Source: Saprospiraceae bacterium (GTDB lineage Bacteria > Bacteroidota > Bacteroidia > Chitinophagales > Saprospiraceae). From it: a stretch of DNA of 64,000 nucleotides. Positions 47,692 through 56,710 of this stretch are shown here, in pieces. Made by a program: the position numbers and the translations under genes. The stretch spans positions 62,001-126,000 of the forward strand of contig JADKCF010000008.1 of the NCBI GenBank assembly GCA_016714765.1, in the 5' to 3' direction. Position 1 is the first letter of the stretch. Each line of letters begins with the position of its first letter. The notes beneath the pieces were generated by a model, which was given only the letters and a program-made list of their open reading frames with translations, had not been told where the DNA came from and made no database searches.

Positions 47692-49220
47692 ATGATACAT
47701 CTAAATATAAAAGTGATTTTCATGATGGCATTGATTATTATGGTCCATGCCTGTACTTCTGATTTTCTGAATGTACCTGTTCAAGGTGCTGGCACTACCG
47801 CTACAGATCCGGCCCTGGCCGAAAATCTGGTGACAGGAGCTTACAACAGTTTGATTTCGGGAGATGCTTTTGGCAGTGGAGATACACACGGGATAGCATT
47901 TATTTCTACCACCAACATCCTATCAGACGATGCGGATAAAGGAAGTAGTCCGAATGACCAGATAGGAATCATTGGTGATCTCGACAATTTTATACACACC
48001 CCGACTAATATTTTTGTGGGTTCGATATGGAATGGTCATTATTCAGCCATAGCAAAATGTAATCAGGCTATCAAGGCCCTCGATGCTGCAGGGACAGATC
48101 AGACAACTAAAAATAGATGGATAGGCGAAGTCCGTTTTTTGAGAGCATACTATTATTTTAACCTTGTCAGATATTTTGGTGGAGTGCCCGCAGTCCTGAG
48201 GGTACCCGAGAGTGCAGAAGATGCCAATCAGGATAATACCTTCCAAACCCGCGCAACGGTGGATCAGATATACAAGATTATAACAGATGATTTGCAGTTT
48301 GCTGTTGACAACACACCTTTGAGATCTGCTTCACAAAAAGGTAGAATCAATAAAGGGACAGCTCAGTCTATGCTTGCCAAAGTGTATATGTACCGCAAAG
48401 ACTGGCAAAAAACCCTGGAACTGACTACAGAAGTTATCAACAGCGGGCAGTATGCATTATTACCTGACTACGCACAACTATGGAGGTTTGAAGGAAATAA
48501 TAGCACTGAATCCATTTTCGAAATACAAACGGGTACCTTTAATAATACTGATTTTGGAGTCAGAGGATATTGCGTCTGGCAAGGCCCGAGAGTGGGTGGC
48601 AAAGGAGGATGGACTGACCTGGGATTTGGTTTCTGTACCCCGTCACGGCAATTTGTAAACTCTTATGAACCTGGTGATAAAAGAAAAGATGCCACTGTCA
48701 TTACCATAGATGACTCCGGCACCAACAAAGGCACTATCTTGTTTGATGGATACAGGATACCCAGTAAGGATTCCATAGAAAACTATTTTTATAACTACAA
48801 AGCTTATCACAGCGAATTGAAAACGATAGAGCCATTTTTAGGAAATCGTGATAATAAGCAGAAAAATATTCACATTTTGCGTTTTGCAGACGTTATATTA
48901 ATGCAGGCTGAAGCTGCCAATGAATTGGGCAATGCCGGTTTGGCCACCAGTAACATCAACAGACTCAGAAGTAGAGCAGGGTTACCGGATGTCCAGGCAG
49001 CAGGAGGTTCGGCATTGAGGAAGCAATATGGAAGGAAAGAAGATATGAGTTAGCTTTGGAACATGATCGTTTTTTTGATATGGTGCGACAGGGAACTGCA
49101 GCAGAAAAGCTGGCAGCGGTGGGTAAAAACTTTGTTAAAGGCAAACATGAACTTCTGCCTATTCCAGCTTTACAAATCGAGTTGAGCGGAGCAAGGCTGA
49201 CTCAAAATCCAGGGTATTAA
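47692..49220 (+). CDS. SusD/RagB-family glycan-binding lipoprotein (one frameshift)
   Basis: About 509 residues. I start at ATG 47692, which begins a lipoprotein signal ending MVHAC; an earlier in-frame ATG overlaps susC. The frame stops at 49053, but restoring one G near 49018 gives EAIWKERRYELALEHDRFFDMVRQG and the usual LLPIPALQIEL near the end, stopping at 49220. Helical SusD features include AIAKCNQAIKALD, RFLRAYYYFNLVRYFGGVP and MLAKVYMYRKDW. It caps the SusC transporter at the cell surface and binds the glycan. Confidence 0.9.
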
Positions 49221-49273
49221 TTTTTATTAATTATAATTTAAAATCATTATTTGTTAACGTTAAATTTTTTAAA

Positions 49274-50137
49274 ATGAAATCTAAATTTTTAAATCTTTTA
49301 TTTGCTGCCGGAATAACTGGTAGCCTTGTTTTTGGTTTTTCATCATGTAAAGATGAGGAAGAAAAATTGCCTCCGATTGGTGGTTTTAACTCTGCCGATG
49401 AAGTAGGGGGCACCAACCTGGTCGCTCACTGGGCTTTTGAAGGAGATGGGAAAGAACATTTGTCCGGATCATCACCATCAAGTTCTGTCAATGCAAGCTT
49501 TGGTACGGGAGCAAAGGGAAAAGCTGTAAACCTGGCTGCAGGTTATATGGTGTACAACGAAATCGCTGCTCTGAACAATTTGCCAAATATGACAGTGAGT
49601 GCATGGGCGAAGTTTGACAACAATGGTTCTGCGCCTACATGCTTTTTTACTATGACACGTCCGGGAGAATGGGCTGGTAACATCAACCTTATTTCTGAAA
49701 CCGGCTGGAAAGCTGCAGGCAAAGATACACTTGTGCTCAAAGGTTTAGTGGTGACGAAAGATGCAGCAGGTAATGCTTCATGGCAAGACTCACGTAACGA
49801 GCCGAGCAAAGGTGGCGTACAAGCACCAAAAGGTGTCAATAAGTGGAATCACATCGTCATGACTTGGGATGGTTCAAATTCTAACTTTAAGATCTATCAA
49901 AACGGTGTCAAAGTGAGTAATCCTGAATGGGAAGTAAGAGGTACAACAGGACCTTTGAACTTCTTTACACCTACCAAACCATTGATTGGTGCATGGGGAT
50001 CTAATCTGCCTGGAGCTACACCGGAAGGATGGCAAAAGCCTATGACCGGATCTTTGGATGAGTTGAGAGTATTTAAAAAGGCCCTTACTGATGCAGAAAT
50101 TTCTGCGCTATTTCAGTTAGAGTCAGCTGGAAGATAA
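49274..50137 (+). CDS. Surface lipoprotein with LamG/concanavalin-like domain
   Basis: 287 residues with a lipoprotein signal (GFSSC, then DEEEK, an acidic stretch like the surface-export signal of Bacteroidota lipoproteins). Residues 45-285 form a LamG-like jelly roll (LVAHWAFEGDGKEHLSG, NNLPNMTVSAWAKF, NKWNHIVMTWDGSNSNFKIYQNG, GSLDELRVFKKALTDAEI). It has no visible catalytic motif. Its position directly after SusC/SusD suggests a surface glycan-binding protein for the same substrate. Confidence 0.82.
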   Translation: MKSKFLNLLFAAGITGSLVFGFSSCKDEEEKLPPIGGFNSADEVGGTNLVAHWAFEGDGKEHLSGSSPSSSVNASFGTGAKGKAVNLAAGYMVYNEIAALNNLPNMTVSAWAKFDNNGSAPTCFFTMTRPGEWAGNINLISETGWKAAGKDTLVLKGLVVTKDAAGNASWQDSRNEPSKGGVQAPKGVNKWNHIVMTWDGSNSNFKIYQNGVKVSNPEWEVRGTTGPLNFFTPTKPLIGAWGSNLPGATPEGWQKPMTGSLDELRVFKKALTDAEISALFQLESAGR

Positions 50138-50153
50138 TTCCATTTTTCGAAAA

Positions 50154-50186
50154 AGCAAGGGGGGGAAGTCATTCCCCCTCTTTTTA
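50154..50186 (+). terminator. Rho-independent terminator-like hairpin inside the PUL
   Basis: Stem AGGGGGGAA / TTCCCCCT with a four-base loop, followed by CTTTTT, 20 bases after the LamG stop and about 12 bases before the next ATG. It may reduce read-through from the binding genes into the enzyme genes. Confidence 0.65.
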
Positions 50187-50197
50187 AAAACCAACTG

Positions 50198-51826
50198 ATG
50201 AAAACCATCTTTTCAGCATTTTTTATTACCTTACTATTATTTAGTTGCTCCAAGGAGCAAAAGATAACTGAGCCCCTTTCATTCTATAAATACACCATAG
50301 ATGGTTTTGAAAAATTCAGTCTTACAGGCACTAGACTACAGCCTGAGATCAGTGTTTATTTTTCTGACCCTATCGCCAGGACTTCTTTAGCAAATGGCAT
50401 TCAGGTCTATGATAATACAGGCAAAATAGATGTTCAAATTTCCCTTTCAAACAATGACAGCACTGTCAATATTACTTTCCCAACGCCACTAAAATATCTT
50501 ACAAAATACGAACTGGTTATTAATGATGGGCTCACCGCGGTAAGTGGATCAAACCTAAATACGACCATCCAGGCTAGTTTTACTACCATCGCCGACTCCA
50601 GTGATAAATTCCCAAGAATCAGTGATGAAGCACTATTAACACTCATACAAAAACAAACTTTCAAATACTTCTGGGACTTTGGGCATCCTGTTTCAGGGCT
50701 GTCAAGAGAGCGCAATACTTCTGGCGATCTGGTGACATCAGGTGGTTCAGGGTTTGGTATTATGAGCATCATCGCCGGTATAGAAAGAGGATTTATACCA
50801 CGAGAAGAGGGATTGCAAAGACTTTTGACAATTACCGATTTTCTCAAAAATAAAGCTGAAAGATTTCATGGTATGTATCCACACTGGCTCAATGGTGCAA
50901 CGGGAAAAACAATACCTTTCAGTACTAAAGATGACGGAGGAGACATAGTGGAAACTTCTTACCTTATAACTGGCTTGCTCTGCGCCAGCGAATATTTTGA
51001 TAAGGGCTCGGCCAATGAGTCCAGTCTGAGACAAACTATCAAAGAAATATGGGAGTCAGTCGAGTGGAACTGGTATACCAAGGGAACCGAAAATGTGTTG
51101 TACTGGCACTGGTCACCTAAGTATAATTGGGAGATGAATCACCAGTTGCGCGGGTGGAATGAAGCATTGATAACATATATCCTGGCTGCTGCATCGCCCA
51201 CTTTTCCTATCAGTAAAGATGTCTATGACAAAGGATGGGCCTCTAGCGGTAATATGAAAAATGGCAAGTCATTTTATGAAAATGTATTGCCGCTGGGTAC
51301 GGATTACGGTGGCCCATTATTTTTTTCACATTATTCTTTTTTAGGTATCAACCCCAAAAATCTGAAGGATAAATATGCCGACTATTCCCAACAGGTTGTC
51401 AATCACACTCTTATCAATCACGAATATTGTAAAGCAAATCCAAAAAAATACTATGGATACAATGCTGAATGCTGGGGACTCACTGCCAGTGACACTAAAG
51501 GTGGATACACAGCTCACAGCCCCACCAATGATCAGGGTGTCATCTCACCGACCGCAGCTTTGTCTTCTTTTCCTTTCACACCAAAAGAATCGATGGAAGC
51601 ATTGAAGTATTTTTATTACAAGCTGGGAGATAAAATTTATAAACAATATGGTTTTACAGATGCGTTCAGCCTCCACCATATCTGGTTTGCGGATTCCTTT
51701 CTAGCTATTGACCAGGGGCCCATTATTATTATGATCGAAAACCACAGATCAGGTCTCATATGGGATTTCACTATGAAAAATAAAGATATTAAGTCAGGAT
51801 TAGATAAATTGGGATTTTCATATTAA
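50198..51826 (+). CDS. GH144-type endo-beta-1,2-glucanase lipoprotein with N-terminal Ig-like domain
   Basis: 542 residues. Lipoprotein signal LLLFSC. Residues 30-130 are an Ig-like Big_5 domain (LQPEISVYFSDPIA, NNDSTVNITFPTPLKYLTKYEL). Residues 140-540 match the glucoamylase-like (alpha/alpha) domain Pfam PF10091, which holds GH144: FKYFWDFGHPVSGLSRERN, GGSGFGIMSIIAGIERGF, YPHWLNG, ETSYLITGLLCASEYF, HWSPKYNWEMN, AECWGLTASD, PTAALSSFPFTP and DQGPIIIMIENHRSGLIW. Characterised GH144 enzymes cleave beta-1,2-glucan endo-wise to short sophoro-oligosaccharides. A second copy follows after 12 bases. Confidence 0.82.
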   Translation: MKTIFSAFFITLLLFSCSKEQKITEPLSFYKYTIDGFEKFSLTGTRLQPEISVYFSDPIARTSLANGIQVYDNTGKIDVQISLSNNDSTVNITFPTPLKYLTKYELVINDGLTAVSGSNLNTTIQASFTTIADSSDKFPRISDEALLTLIQKQTFKYFWDFGHPVSGLSRERNTSGDLVTSGGSGFGIMSIIAGIERGFIPREEGLQRLLTITDFLKNKAERFHGMYPHWLNGATGKTIPFSTKDDGGDIVETSYLITGLLCASEYFDKGSANESSLRQTIKEIWESVEWNWYTKGTENVLYWHWSPKYNWEMNHQLRGWNEALITYILAAASPTFPISKDVYDKGWASSGNMKNGKSFYENVLPLGTDYGGPLFFSHYSFLGINPKNLKDKYADYSQQVVNHTLINHEYCKANPKKYYGYNAECWGLTASDTKGGYTAHSPTNDQGVISPTAALSSFPFTPKESMEALKYFYYKLGDKIYKQYGFTDAFSLHHIWFADSFLAIDQGPIIIMIENHRSGLIWDFTMKNKDIKSGLDKLGFSY

Positions 51827-51838
51827 AATTAAAATAGT

Positions 51839-53209
51839 GTGAGAGGTGTTTGTTTATTTTTAATAGTCATCATAAGTGCATGTCAGCCTGAACACAATAG
51901 CTTTCCACCGTATAGCAGAGAGGATTTAAAGAAAAGAACCTTTCAGTACTTTTGGGAAACCACGGATACAACCAATTTCCAGGTACCAGACAGATTTCCC
52001 ACCTTGACTTTCTCGAGTATTGCCGCTACTGGTTTTGGCCTGAGCGCTTATATCACCGGCATTGAAAATAAGTACATTACCCGAAGTGAAGGTGCAAATA
52101 GGGTTCTCCAAACGCTTAAGGTTCTTTGGGAGTTGCCACAAGGGCCTGATTCTGTCCTTGTCAGCGGATACAAAGGATTTTTTTATCACTTTCTGACATT
52201 GGATAAGGCACAACGTTTCAAAAATGTAGAATTATCATCTATAGATACTGGTCTATTGATGGCTGGTATATTGAGTTGCATGTCTTATTTTGATAGTCCA
52301 ACAGATACTACAGAGACAGCCATCAGAGCTCTTGCGGACAATTTATACAAGAGGGTAGACTGGAACTGGATGATGAAATCCAATGGCAAGATGAGCATGG
52401 GATGGCATCCGGAAAAGGGATTTATTGAGAGCGATTGGAAAGGATACAACGAAGCAATGGTACTTTTGATCATGGCAATGGGATCACCCACTCATCCTAT
52501 ACCTCAGCAATCCTGGAGCAAATGGTGCAGCACATATACAAGAGATACCTTTTATGGTTATGAAAATGTGCAGTTTGATCCACTTTTTGGTCACCAGTAC
52601 AGTCATATGTGGGTTGATTTCAGAGGTATCAGAGATAGCTTTATGACAAGTGTTGGGGATGACTATTTTGAAAATTCTAAGAAGGCCACTTTATCCAACA
52701 AAGCATATTGTGTGGCCAATCCAATGAAGTGGAAGGGGTATGGAGATAACTTGTGGGGTCTAACTGCCTGTGATGGTCCTGCAAATGAAAAAGTAAATAT
52801 AGACGGTGCTGATAGACAATTTTATGATTATCGTGCACGAGGTGCTGCCAGCATACAGGTAGTAGATGATGGGACACTTGCACCCACTGCTGCGGGAGGC
52901 TCTTTTGCCTTCACACCTGAAGAGTCTGAACAATGCCTAAGCAATATGTGGAATACCTACTACAAAGACCTTGTGGGTGAGTACGGTTTCAAAGACGCGT
53001 TTAATCTCACTTTTAAAAACAAAGTCCATCAGGATGGGTGGTTTGATGTAGATTATCTGGGCATAGACCAGGGACCAATATTGCTTCAGATCGAAAACCA
53101 TGAAACAGGTTTGATATGGAACATCATGAAAAAAAACCCTTATATCATAGCAGGTCTGAAGAAAGCCGGATTTAAAGGAGGATGGCTGGATAGTGTAAGT
53201 TATAAATAG
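51839..53209 (+). CDS. GH144-type beta-1,2-glucanase lipoprotein, second copy
   Basis: 456 residues starting at GTG (an in-frame TAA lies nine bases upstream). Lipobox VIISAC. It lacks the Ig-like domain of its neighbour and goes straight into the PF10091/GH144 domain: FQYFWETTDTTNFQVPDRFP, ATGFGLSAYITGIE, FYHFLTLDKAQR, LSSIDTGLLMAGILSCMSYF, MGWHPEKGF, NLWGLTACDG, PTAAGGSFAFTPEE and LGIDQGPILLQIENHETG. About a quarter of positions look shared with the first copy, so the two may differ in linkage length or exo/endo action. Coupled closely to the upstream gene. Confidence 0.8.
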   Translation: MRGVCLFLIVIISACQPEHNSFPPYSREDLKKRTFQYFWETTDTTNFQVPDRFPTLTFSSIAATGFGLSAYITGIENKYITRSEGANRVLQTLKVLWELPQGPDSVLVSGYKGFFYHFLTLDKAQRFKNVELSSIDTGLLMAGILSCMSYFDSPTDTTETAIRALADNLYKRVDWNWMMKSNGKMSMGWHPEKGFIESDWKGYNEAMVLLIMAMGSPTHPIPQQSWSKWCSTYTRDTFYGYENVQFDPLFGHQYSHMWVDFRGIRDSFMTSVGDDYFENSKKATLSNKAYCVANPMKWKGYGDNLWGLTACDGPANEKVNIDGADRQFYDYRARGAASIQVVDDGTLAPTAAGGSFAFTPEESEQCLSNMWNTYYKDLVGEYGFKDAFNLTFKNKVHQDGWFDVDYLGIDQGPILLQIENHETGLIWNIMKKNPYIIAGLKKAGFKGGWLDSVSYK

Positions 53210-53266
53210 AAAAAAAAATAATAAGATTCACTAATTAATAAATATTTCCCAGTAAAAAATTTAAAA

Positions 53267-55498
53267 ATGAGAGACAGAATAGTAATCATAATGACAATGA
53301 TAACAGTTTTGGTGGCTTGCTCGCCTAAAAATGGGGAGAAAATAACCGGTAAAACCAAGACTGATCCATTTATTGAGCAATTGATGGCCAAGATGACCCT
53401 TGACGAAAAGTTGGGACAGATGACGTTATACACTACTGATTGGGAATCTACAGGACCTACTATACGCAGTGGTTACCAGGACGATATTCGATTGGGACGA
53501 TGTGGTGCTTTGTTTAATAGTCACACTGTTGAATTCACTACTCTGTTGCAGAAAATAGCGATGGAAGAAAGTCGGCTGAAAATTCCTCTTCTTTTTGGAT
53601 ATGATGTCATCCATGGGTATAAGACTATGTTTCCCATTCCACTTGGGGAAGCTGCCAGCTGGGACTTGGCAGCCATTGAAAATTCAGCTTATATCATGTC
53701 CAAAGAAGCTGCAGCTTCGGGATTACACTGGACATTTGCTCCTATGGTAGACATCACAAGGGAGCCCAGATGGGGCAGAGTCATGGAAGGTGCAGGCGAA
53801 GATACCTACCTGGGAAGCAGGATAGCCGAAGCGCGAGTACGGGGCATCCAGGGCGAAAACTTTGCCAAAGCAGACAGATTGCTGGCGTGTGTCAAGCATT
53901 TTGCAGCTTATGGTGCACCCATAGCAGGGCGTGATTACAATTCTGTGGAAATCAGCGAGCGAGTATTCAGAGAGACATATCTGCCTCCTTATGAAGCTGC
54001 CATAAAAGCTGGTGCCAAGACTGTGATGACTTCGTTCAATGATTACAATGGTGTTCCTGCTTCCGGCAATAAATATCTGCTCACTGACATCCTTCGCAAT
54101 GAGTGGGGTTTTAATGGATATGTAGTCACTGATTACACTTCTATCAATGAAATGGTCAATCATGGAGTAGCTAAAAATCAGACGGATGCCGGTATAATGG
54201 CTGTCAATGCAGGGGTGGATATGGATATGCAGAGTGCAGCATTTCAGGAAAAAATCAAGGCTGGCATCAATGATGGACGAGTGAAAATGGAAAAAATTGA
54301 TGCCAGTGTAAGAAGGATTCTGATGTTAAAAAAAGAATTGGGGCTTTTTGAAAACCCATATAGATTTTCAGATAAAAAGAGAGAAACAACTACTATCATG
54401 GCCAAAGAAAATCTGGATGCAAGTAAGGATATGGCAAAAAAATCTGTTGTTTTGTTAAAAAATTCTGGTATTCTGCCGTTAGCAAAAAAGCCAATGAAAA
54501 TACTGGTAGCCGGACCATTGGCCGATGATAAAAACAATCTAATAGGAGCATGGTCCGCATCCGGAGAAGGCAGGCATTGTGTCAGTTTGTATGAAGGTTT
54601 GCGTCAACATCCTGCAGCAGGAAACTACTCTTTTGAACATATTAAAGGTTGCGAAATCGAAGGAAATGACCAAACGCAGTTCAGTATCATACTGGAAAAA
54701 GCTAAGACATCAGATATCATTATCCTCGCCATAGGCGAACATAAAGACATGAGCGGAGAGGCAGCTTCCAAATCTGTAATAAGAATACCAGGTGTTCAGG
54801 AAGATTTACTCAAGGCCCTCAAATCCACAGGAAAACCCATCGTGACAGTGATCATGAATGGCAGGCCTTTGATCCTCAATGACGTTCATTCAAATTCTGA
54901 CGCTTTGCTGGAAGCATGGTGGCTGGGAACCCAATCGGGAAATGCCCTGGCTGACATCATATATGGTGATTACAATCCATCTGGCAAATTACCTATAAGC
55001 TATCCTCGCAATGAAGGGCAAATTCCTATTTATTATAACCATAAAAATACGGGCAGACCTTTAAATCCAAACGATAAGTACACAACCAAGTACCTGGACG
55101 TACCTAATACACCATTTTACCCATTTGGATTCGGACTCAGTTATACTACATTTACCTATGGTGTACCAACCGTGGCTAAATCCACTTTTTCTTCTCAGGA
55201 GCCTATCACTGTATCCATTGATGTACGCAATACCGGCAACTTTGACGGTGAGGAAGTGGTTCAGCTATACATCAGGGATTTAGTAGCGTCTGTGACTAGA
55301 CCTGTCAAAGAATTGAGAGGATTTCAAAAAGTAATGATTAAAAAAGGAGAAACAAAAAAGGTAACTTTTACATTGACTAAAAAGGATTTCGAAATATATA
55401 ATCAGAATATGGAAAAAGTGGTAGAACCTGGTGAATTTCATGTTTTTGTGGGAGGTAATTCAGATACTCAGAACAAAGTTTCGGTCACTTTACAATAA
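53267..55498 (+). CDS. GH3 beta-glucosidase (BglX-like) lipoprotein
   Basis: 743 residues with lipoprotein signal LVACS. The N-terminal TIM-barrel carries KMTLDEKLGQM, PLLFGYDVIHGYKT, WTFAPMVDITREPRWGR and ACVKHFAAYGAP; the nucleophile Asp 289 is in VVTDYTSINEM. The second domain (KSVVLLKNSGILPLA) and a C-terminal fibronectin-III-like domain (VQLYIRDLVASVTRPVKEL) complete the BglX layout. In this locus it should release glucose from the oligosaccharides made by the two GH144 enzymes; GH3 enzymes active on sophorose-type links are known in Bacteroidota. Confidence 0.88.
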   Translation: MRDRIVIIMTMITVLVACSPKNGEKITGKTKTDPFIEQLMAKMTLDEKLGQMTLYTTDWESTGPTIRSGYQDDIRLGRCGALFNSHTVEFTTLLQKIAMEESRLKIPLLFGYDVIHGYKTMFPIPLGEAASWDLAAIENSAYIMSKEAAASGLHWTFAPMVDITREPRWGRVMEGAGEDTYLGSRIAEARVRGIQGENFAKADRLLACVKHFAAYGAPIAGRDYNSVEISERVFRETYLPPYEAAIKAGAKTVMTSFNDYNGVPASGNKYLLTDILRNEWGFNGYVVTDYTSINEMVNHGVAKNQTDAGIMAVNAGVDMDMQSAAFQEKIKAGINDGRVKMEKIDASVRRILMLKKELGLFENPYRFSDKKRETTTIMAKENLDASKDMAKKSVVLLKNSGILPLAKKPMKILVAGPLADDKNNLIGAWSASGEGRHCVSLYEGLRQHPAAGNYSFEHIKGCEIEGNDQTQFSIILEKAKTSDIIILAIGEHKDMSGEAASKSVIRIPGVQEDLLKALKSTGKPIVTVIMNGRPLILNDVHSNSDALLEAWWLGTQSGNALADIIYGDYNPSGKLPISYPRNEGQIPIYYNHKNTGRPLNPNDKYTTKYLDVPNTPFYPFGFGLSYTTFTYGVPTVAKSTFSSQEPITVSIDVRNTGNFDGEEVVQLYIRDLVASVTRPVKELRGFQKVMIKKGETKKVTFTLTKKDFEIYNQNMEKVVEPGEFHVFVGGNSDTQNKVSVTLQ

Positions 55499-55543
55499 AT
55501 AAAACAAGTCTTTTTTTATAATTTCACTGCTTTAGCTAAAAGG

Positions 55544-56344
55544 TTATCTTATCATCTTGGGAAAACTTTCCAGGCCTTGGCTGTCTAGCTTTTTGGATAT
55601 TTTATATGCCTGGTGACGACTATATCTATTTCGTGTTATCAACTTATGCAGCATCTTTGCAGAGTCACTTTCTGTGATAATGACGGTCTCTTCTGCAAAA
55701 ATATTCCTGATATGTGATTGGTACTTTAATAATTTTTCCATAGAAAGAAATGCAGCAAACTGAATTACATAACTATCTTCGCTTTCGACGACAGAGTGGT
55801 CATGGATATCGGCATGATGCTCAATGAGATTTTCTGTTATTTTTGGCTCAACAAAAACACTTTGGGGAGTCGACGGACCTGAATTGACGGCAATGATTTT
55901 TGTATTATGGTCGTGTGTAGTATATATGGGAATATTAGTATGCTCTTCCCATTTTTCATTTTTTAAGAATGCTTTGTATCTGTCAATCCCCATGCCGCCT
56001 TCATACCTGTTTACGACTTGTCCATCTGCATCCAGCATGATATTCGTGGGTAGTATGCGGACATCATAGGCATTTATCCATTCGGAAGAAGAGGCGGCTT
56101 TAAAATCAACTATCACAGGAATCACGGAATTATGGATAAGTGTTTCTATAACCTGATCTTTAAATACACTGTTTTTCATAGTATTGCACGGTAGACACCA
56201 TTCAGCAGAATAAAATACCAATACCTTTTTGTTCTCTTTTTTGGCTTTTTGAAGGGATTCGCTGATGGACAATGTCGAAAAATGGACAGCATAAGAATGT
56301 ACTGTCCCAAGTAGAAAAAATATAATTGTAACGTAATGCCTCAT
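55544..56344 (-). CDS. Exported thioredoxin-fold protein with C-terminal SPOR-like domain
   Basis: 266 residues from the ATG at 56344 (MRHYVTIIFF), which gives a signal peptide to about residue 18; the ATG nine codons earlier does not. Residues 25-140 are a thioredoxin fold with CLPC (Cys 50, Cys 53) in YSAEWCLPCNTMK and the cis-Pro strand DVRILPTNIMLD. Residues 195-266 (SYVIQFAAFLSMEKLLKYQ, then RNRYSRHQAYKISKKL) look like a SPOR domain, which binds denuded peptidoglycan at division sites. It may be a periplasmic disulfide or reductase protein held at the septum. Alone on its strand. Confidence 0.75.
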   Translation of the reverse strand: MRHYVTIIFFLLGTVHSYAVHFSTLSISESLQKAKKENKKVLVFYSAEWCLPCNTMKNSVFKDQVIETLIHNSVIPVIVDFKAASSSEWINAYDVRILPTNIMLDADGQVVNRYEGGMGIDRYKAFLKNEKWEEHTNIPIYTTHDHNTKIIAVNSGPSTPQSVFVEPKITENLIEHHADIHDHSVVESEDSYVIQFAAFLSMEKLLKYQSHIRNIFAEETVIITESDSAKMLHKLITRNRYSRHQAYKISKKLDSQGLESFPKMIR

Positions 56345-56594
56345 TCTAAAATGATATCCAGATAAAAACATTTATTTAATACTATAACGGGTTAACCTAG
56401 AATAACTAATATATTTAATTCCCAAAAATATAATTTTTTTTATAAATGATCCCGTTATTTTTTGTTTAAATTCATTTTTTATGAGTAGATGGCGTTCATA
56501 TTTCGAAAAGAATGCTCCTCAACCTTTGTCTTTTTAAGTTACTTTTATTTTAGAGGTCAGAGCAGATGGACAAGCTGACCAGTATCATTATTGT

Positions 56595-56615
56595 TTTCGA
56601 ACGCACTGTTCGAAA
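56595..56615. repeat. Perfect inverted repeat upstream of the DEAD-box gene
   Basis: TTTCGAAC (56595-56602) and GTTCGAAA (56608-56615) flank a five-base spacer. No T-run follows, so it is more likely an operator or mRNA structure than a terminator. Confidence 0.5.
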
Positions 56616-56678
56616 GTAAATAATCATGCATTGTGTACTACAAAGATGGATTCATGCTCTTTTCATGAATGAATATCA

Positions 56679-56686
56679 TACCTTTG
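56679..56686 (+). promoter_or_regulatory. Candidate -7 promoter box of the DEAD-box gene
   Basis: TACCTTTG matches TAnnTTTG and ends 24 bases before the ATG at 56711. Confidence 0.45.
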
Positions 56687-56710
56687 CAGTCTGTTGCAAT
56701 CTTTATTATT

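Larger units (their letters stand above)
56345..56710. other. Divergent intergenic region with a perfect inverted repeat
   Basis: About 365 bases between the thioredoxin-SPOR gene and the DEAD-box gene. It contains TTTCGAAC-gcact-GTTCGAAA (56595-56615), an 8-base perfect inverted repeat, and a TACCTTTG box (56679-56686). No gene is supported; the in-frame ATG at 56669 lies inside the promoter box region and I reject it as a start. Confidence 0.5.
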
